DNA from: Arcobacter sp. CECT 8983
GTDB taxonomy: Bacteria > Campylobacterota > Campylobacteria > Campylobacterales > Arcobacteraceae
Assembly (NCBI RefSeq): GCF_004118855.1
Contig: NZ_PDKF01000002.1
Location: 262,689-326,688 of the forward strand
Length of the DNA stretch: 64,000 nucleotides
Direction of reading: 5' to 3'
The position numbers and the translations under genes were made by a program. Positions 62,790-64,000 of this stretch are shown piece after piece (position 1 is the first letter of the stretch; every line of letters starts with the position of its first letter). Under the pieces are notes generated by a model. It saw nothing but the letters and a program-made list of their open reading frames with translations. It was not told where the DNA came from and searched no databases.

Positions 62790-64000
62790 ATGAAACTATT
62801 TGGAACAGATGGAGTTAGAGGATTAGCAGGTGAGTTCTTAGATGCAGTTACTGTATTAAAACTTGCAAAGGCTGCTGGAATCTACTTTAGAAAGCATTCA
62901 ACAACAAAAAGAATATTAGTTGGAAAAGATACACGAAGAAGTGGATATATGATTGAAAATGCACTTGTAAGTGGTCTTACTTCAGTAGGTTATGATGTAA
63001 TTCAGATTGGTCCTATGCCTACTCCTGCAATTGCTTATTTAACAGAAAGTATGAGATGTGATGCTGGAATTATGATTTCTGCTTCTCACAACCCTTTTGA
63101 AGATAATGGTATTAAATTTTTTGATAACCATGGAAATAAGCTAAGTACTAACTGCGAAGAAAATATTGAGAAAATTTTCTTTGATGATGAAGTATTAAAA
63201 GAAGGAACAGTAACTGGGAAAAATATTGGTTCTTCTAAAAGAATTGATGATGTTATTGGAAGATATATAGTTGCAATTAAAAGTTCTTTTCCTAATGATT
63301 TATCATTACAAGGGATGAGAATTGTTTTAGACTGTGCAAATGGTGCAGCATATAAAGTAGCACCTACTATTTTAGATGAATTAGGTGCGGATGTAATTAC
63401 ATTAAATGATAAACCAAATGGATATAACATCAATGATGGATGTGGTGCTTTATATCCTAAAAATGTAGGTAAAGTAGTAAAAGAGTATAGAGCTGATATT
63501 GGTATTGCCCTTGATGGTGATGCTGATAGATTAGTTATTGTAGATGAAGAAGGAGAAGTTGTAGATGGTGATAAACTTCTTGGTGCTCTTTGTACTTTCT
63601 TAAAAGAAGAAAATACTTTAAAAGGAAACGCTTGTGTAGCAACTGTAATGTCTAACAAAGCATTAGAAGATTATTTAAATGCACATGACTTAGAACTTCT
63701 AAGATCAAACGTGGGAGATAAAAATGTTTTAGAGCAGATGAAAGACAAAGGAGTTAATTTTGGTGGTGAACAAAGTGGTCATATTATTTTCTCTGATGTA
63801 GCTAAAACTGGTGATGGTTTAGCTTCTGCACTTCAAGTATTAGCACTGATTTTAAGAAGAAAACAAAAAGCAAGTGTTGCATTAAACCCATTTGAACTTT
63901 ATCCACAACTTTTAGTTAATTTAAAAGTTAGTGAAAAAAAACCTTTAGAAGAAATTGATGGACTAGAGGAGATTTTAGAACCAATTAGAAAAAAAGGTAT
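62790..64000 (+). CDS. glmM: Phosphoglucosamine mutase (3' end beyond window)
   Basis: ATG at 62790 after AGGAAGA opens a frame that runs off the right edge (403 codons visible of about 445). It begins [33 protein letters not shown] places the phosphorylated serine at residue 99 as in Helicobacter Glm[19 protein letters not shown] is the Mg site and [10 protein letters not shown] the sugar-binding loop. It converts glucosamine-6-phosphate to glucosamine-1-phosphate for peptidoglycan and LPS. Divergent from rpsT-prfA. Confidence 0.97.
   Translation, partial: MKLFGTDGVRGLAGEFLDAVTVLKLAKAAGIYFRKHSTTKRILVGKDTRRSGYMIENALVSGLTSVGYDVIQIGPMPTPAIAYLTESMRCDAGIMISASHNPFEDNGIKFFDNHGNKLSTNCEENIEKIFFDDEVLKEGTVTGKNIGSSKRIDDVIGRYIVAIKSSFPNDLSLQGMRIVLDCANGAAYKVAPTILDELGADVITLNDKPNGYNINDGCGALYPKNVGKVVKEYRADIGIALDGDADRLVIVDEEGEVVDGDKLLGALCTFLKEENTLKGNACVATVMSNKALEDYLNAHDLELLRSNVGDKNVLEQMKDKGVNFGGEQSGHIIFSDVAKTGDGLASALQVLALILRRKQKASVALNPFELYPQLLVNLKVSEKKPLEEIDGLEEILEPIRKKG

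Noticed and set aside
63086-63658. Long minus-strand open frame (190 codons)
   Set aside because: It lies wholly opposite glmM, whose plus-strand product has all catalytic motifs; the minus translation is low-complexity Ser/Pro/Phe and has no ribosome binding site.

Overview
The window is low-GC bacterial chromosome from a Campylobacterota, most likely an Arcobacter-type organism (Arcobacteraceae). The main evidence is an HP1021-type atypical response regulator overlapping a fused ispDF gene, a GlmM with the active-site serine at residue 99 as in Helicobacter, a single-chain pyruvate:ferredoxin oxidoreductase, DUF507 next to carA, and repeated TTGATATWAT promoter boxes. The species call is inference. 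No rRNA, tRNA, CRISPR array, transposase, integrase or phage gene was seen. Coding density is high and most of the window is core metabolism.

Layout. 1-6.7 kb: the end of a PAS energy-taxis protein, then a minus-strand run coaE-dapF-glucosaminidase-purT-lipoprotein-histidine kinase, preceded by a degenerate spermidine-synthase-like gene. 6.8-8.9 kb: purM and a GAPDH/erythrose-4-phosphate dehydrogenase-like gene, convergent on a shared terminator. 8.9-12.1 kb: a MarR-controlled redox operon (marR, yceI, FMN reductase, LigB-type dioxygenase, pirin) with three near-identical operators. 12.2-12.5 kb: a lysine-rich histone-like protein. 12.7-18.4 kb: class V aminotransferase, hisZ-like, purA, DUF507, carA, then a 144-bp inverted-repeat element and an endonuclease/exonuclease/phosphatase-family gene. 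18.4-22.8 kb: minus-strand pgpA, HP1021-like regulator, ispDF, an HDOD protein and an unknown protein. 22.9-28.6 kb: thiC, mrp, a 35-aa membrane microprotein, hisIE, an SPFH protein and ilvE.

28.8-34.2 kb: a methyltransferase, then an apparent iron or metal uptake locus: a Fur-box-like site, a DUF4198 protein, a FecI-type sigma factor, a FecR anti-sigma factor and an STN-containing TonB receptor. 34.3-40.9 kb: metH, a small membrane protein, mnmD, luxS (divergent from a LysE exporter across a 303-bp region with a second inverted-repeat element) and a small membrane protein. 41.1-43.8 kb: a two-gene ATPase plus HNH nuclease module that looks like a Septu-type anti-phage system, the clearest accessory island. 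43.8-50.8 kb: nifJ/por, a HAD phosphatase, an orphan peptide-type binding protein and an AEC permease.

50.8-61.2 kb: rplM-rpsI, then a complete phosphate regulon reading leftward: pstS, an EAL-CBS-GGDEF protein, a SHOCT protein, pstC, pstA, pstB, a phoU-like gene, psiE, a PhoB-like regulator and a PhoR-like kinase. Matching 11-bp-spaced GTAAC repeats lie upstream of both pstS and pstC. 61.3-64 kb: prfA, rpsT and a truncated-by-window glmM.

The most rewarding items for follow-up are the Septu-like pair, the three MarR operators, the inverted-repeat elements at 17.6, 39.75 and 60.05 kb, the cyclic-di-GMP protein embedded in the Pho cluster with its duplicated Pho-box candidates, and the unlisted microprotein.
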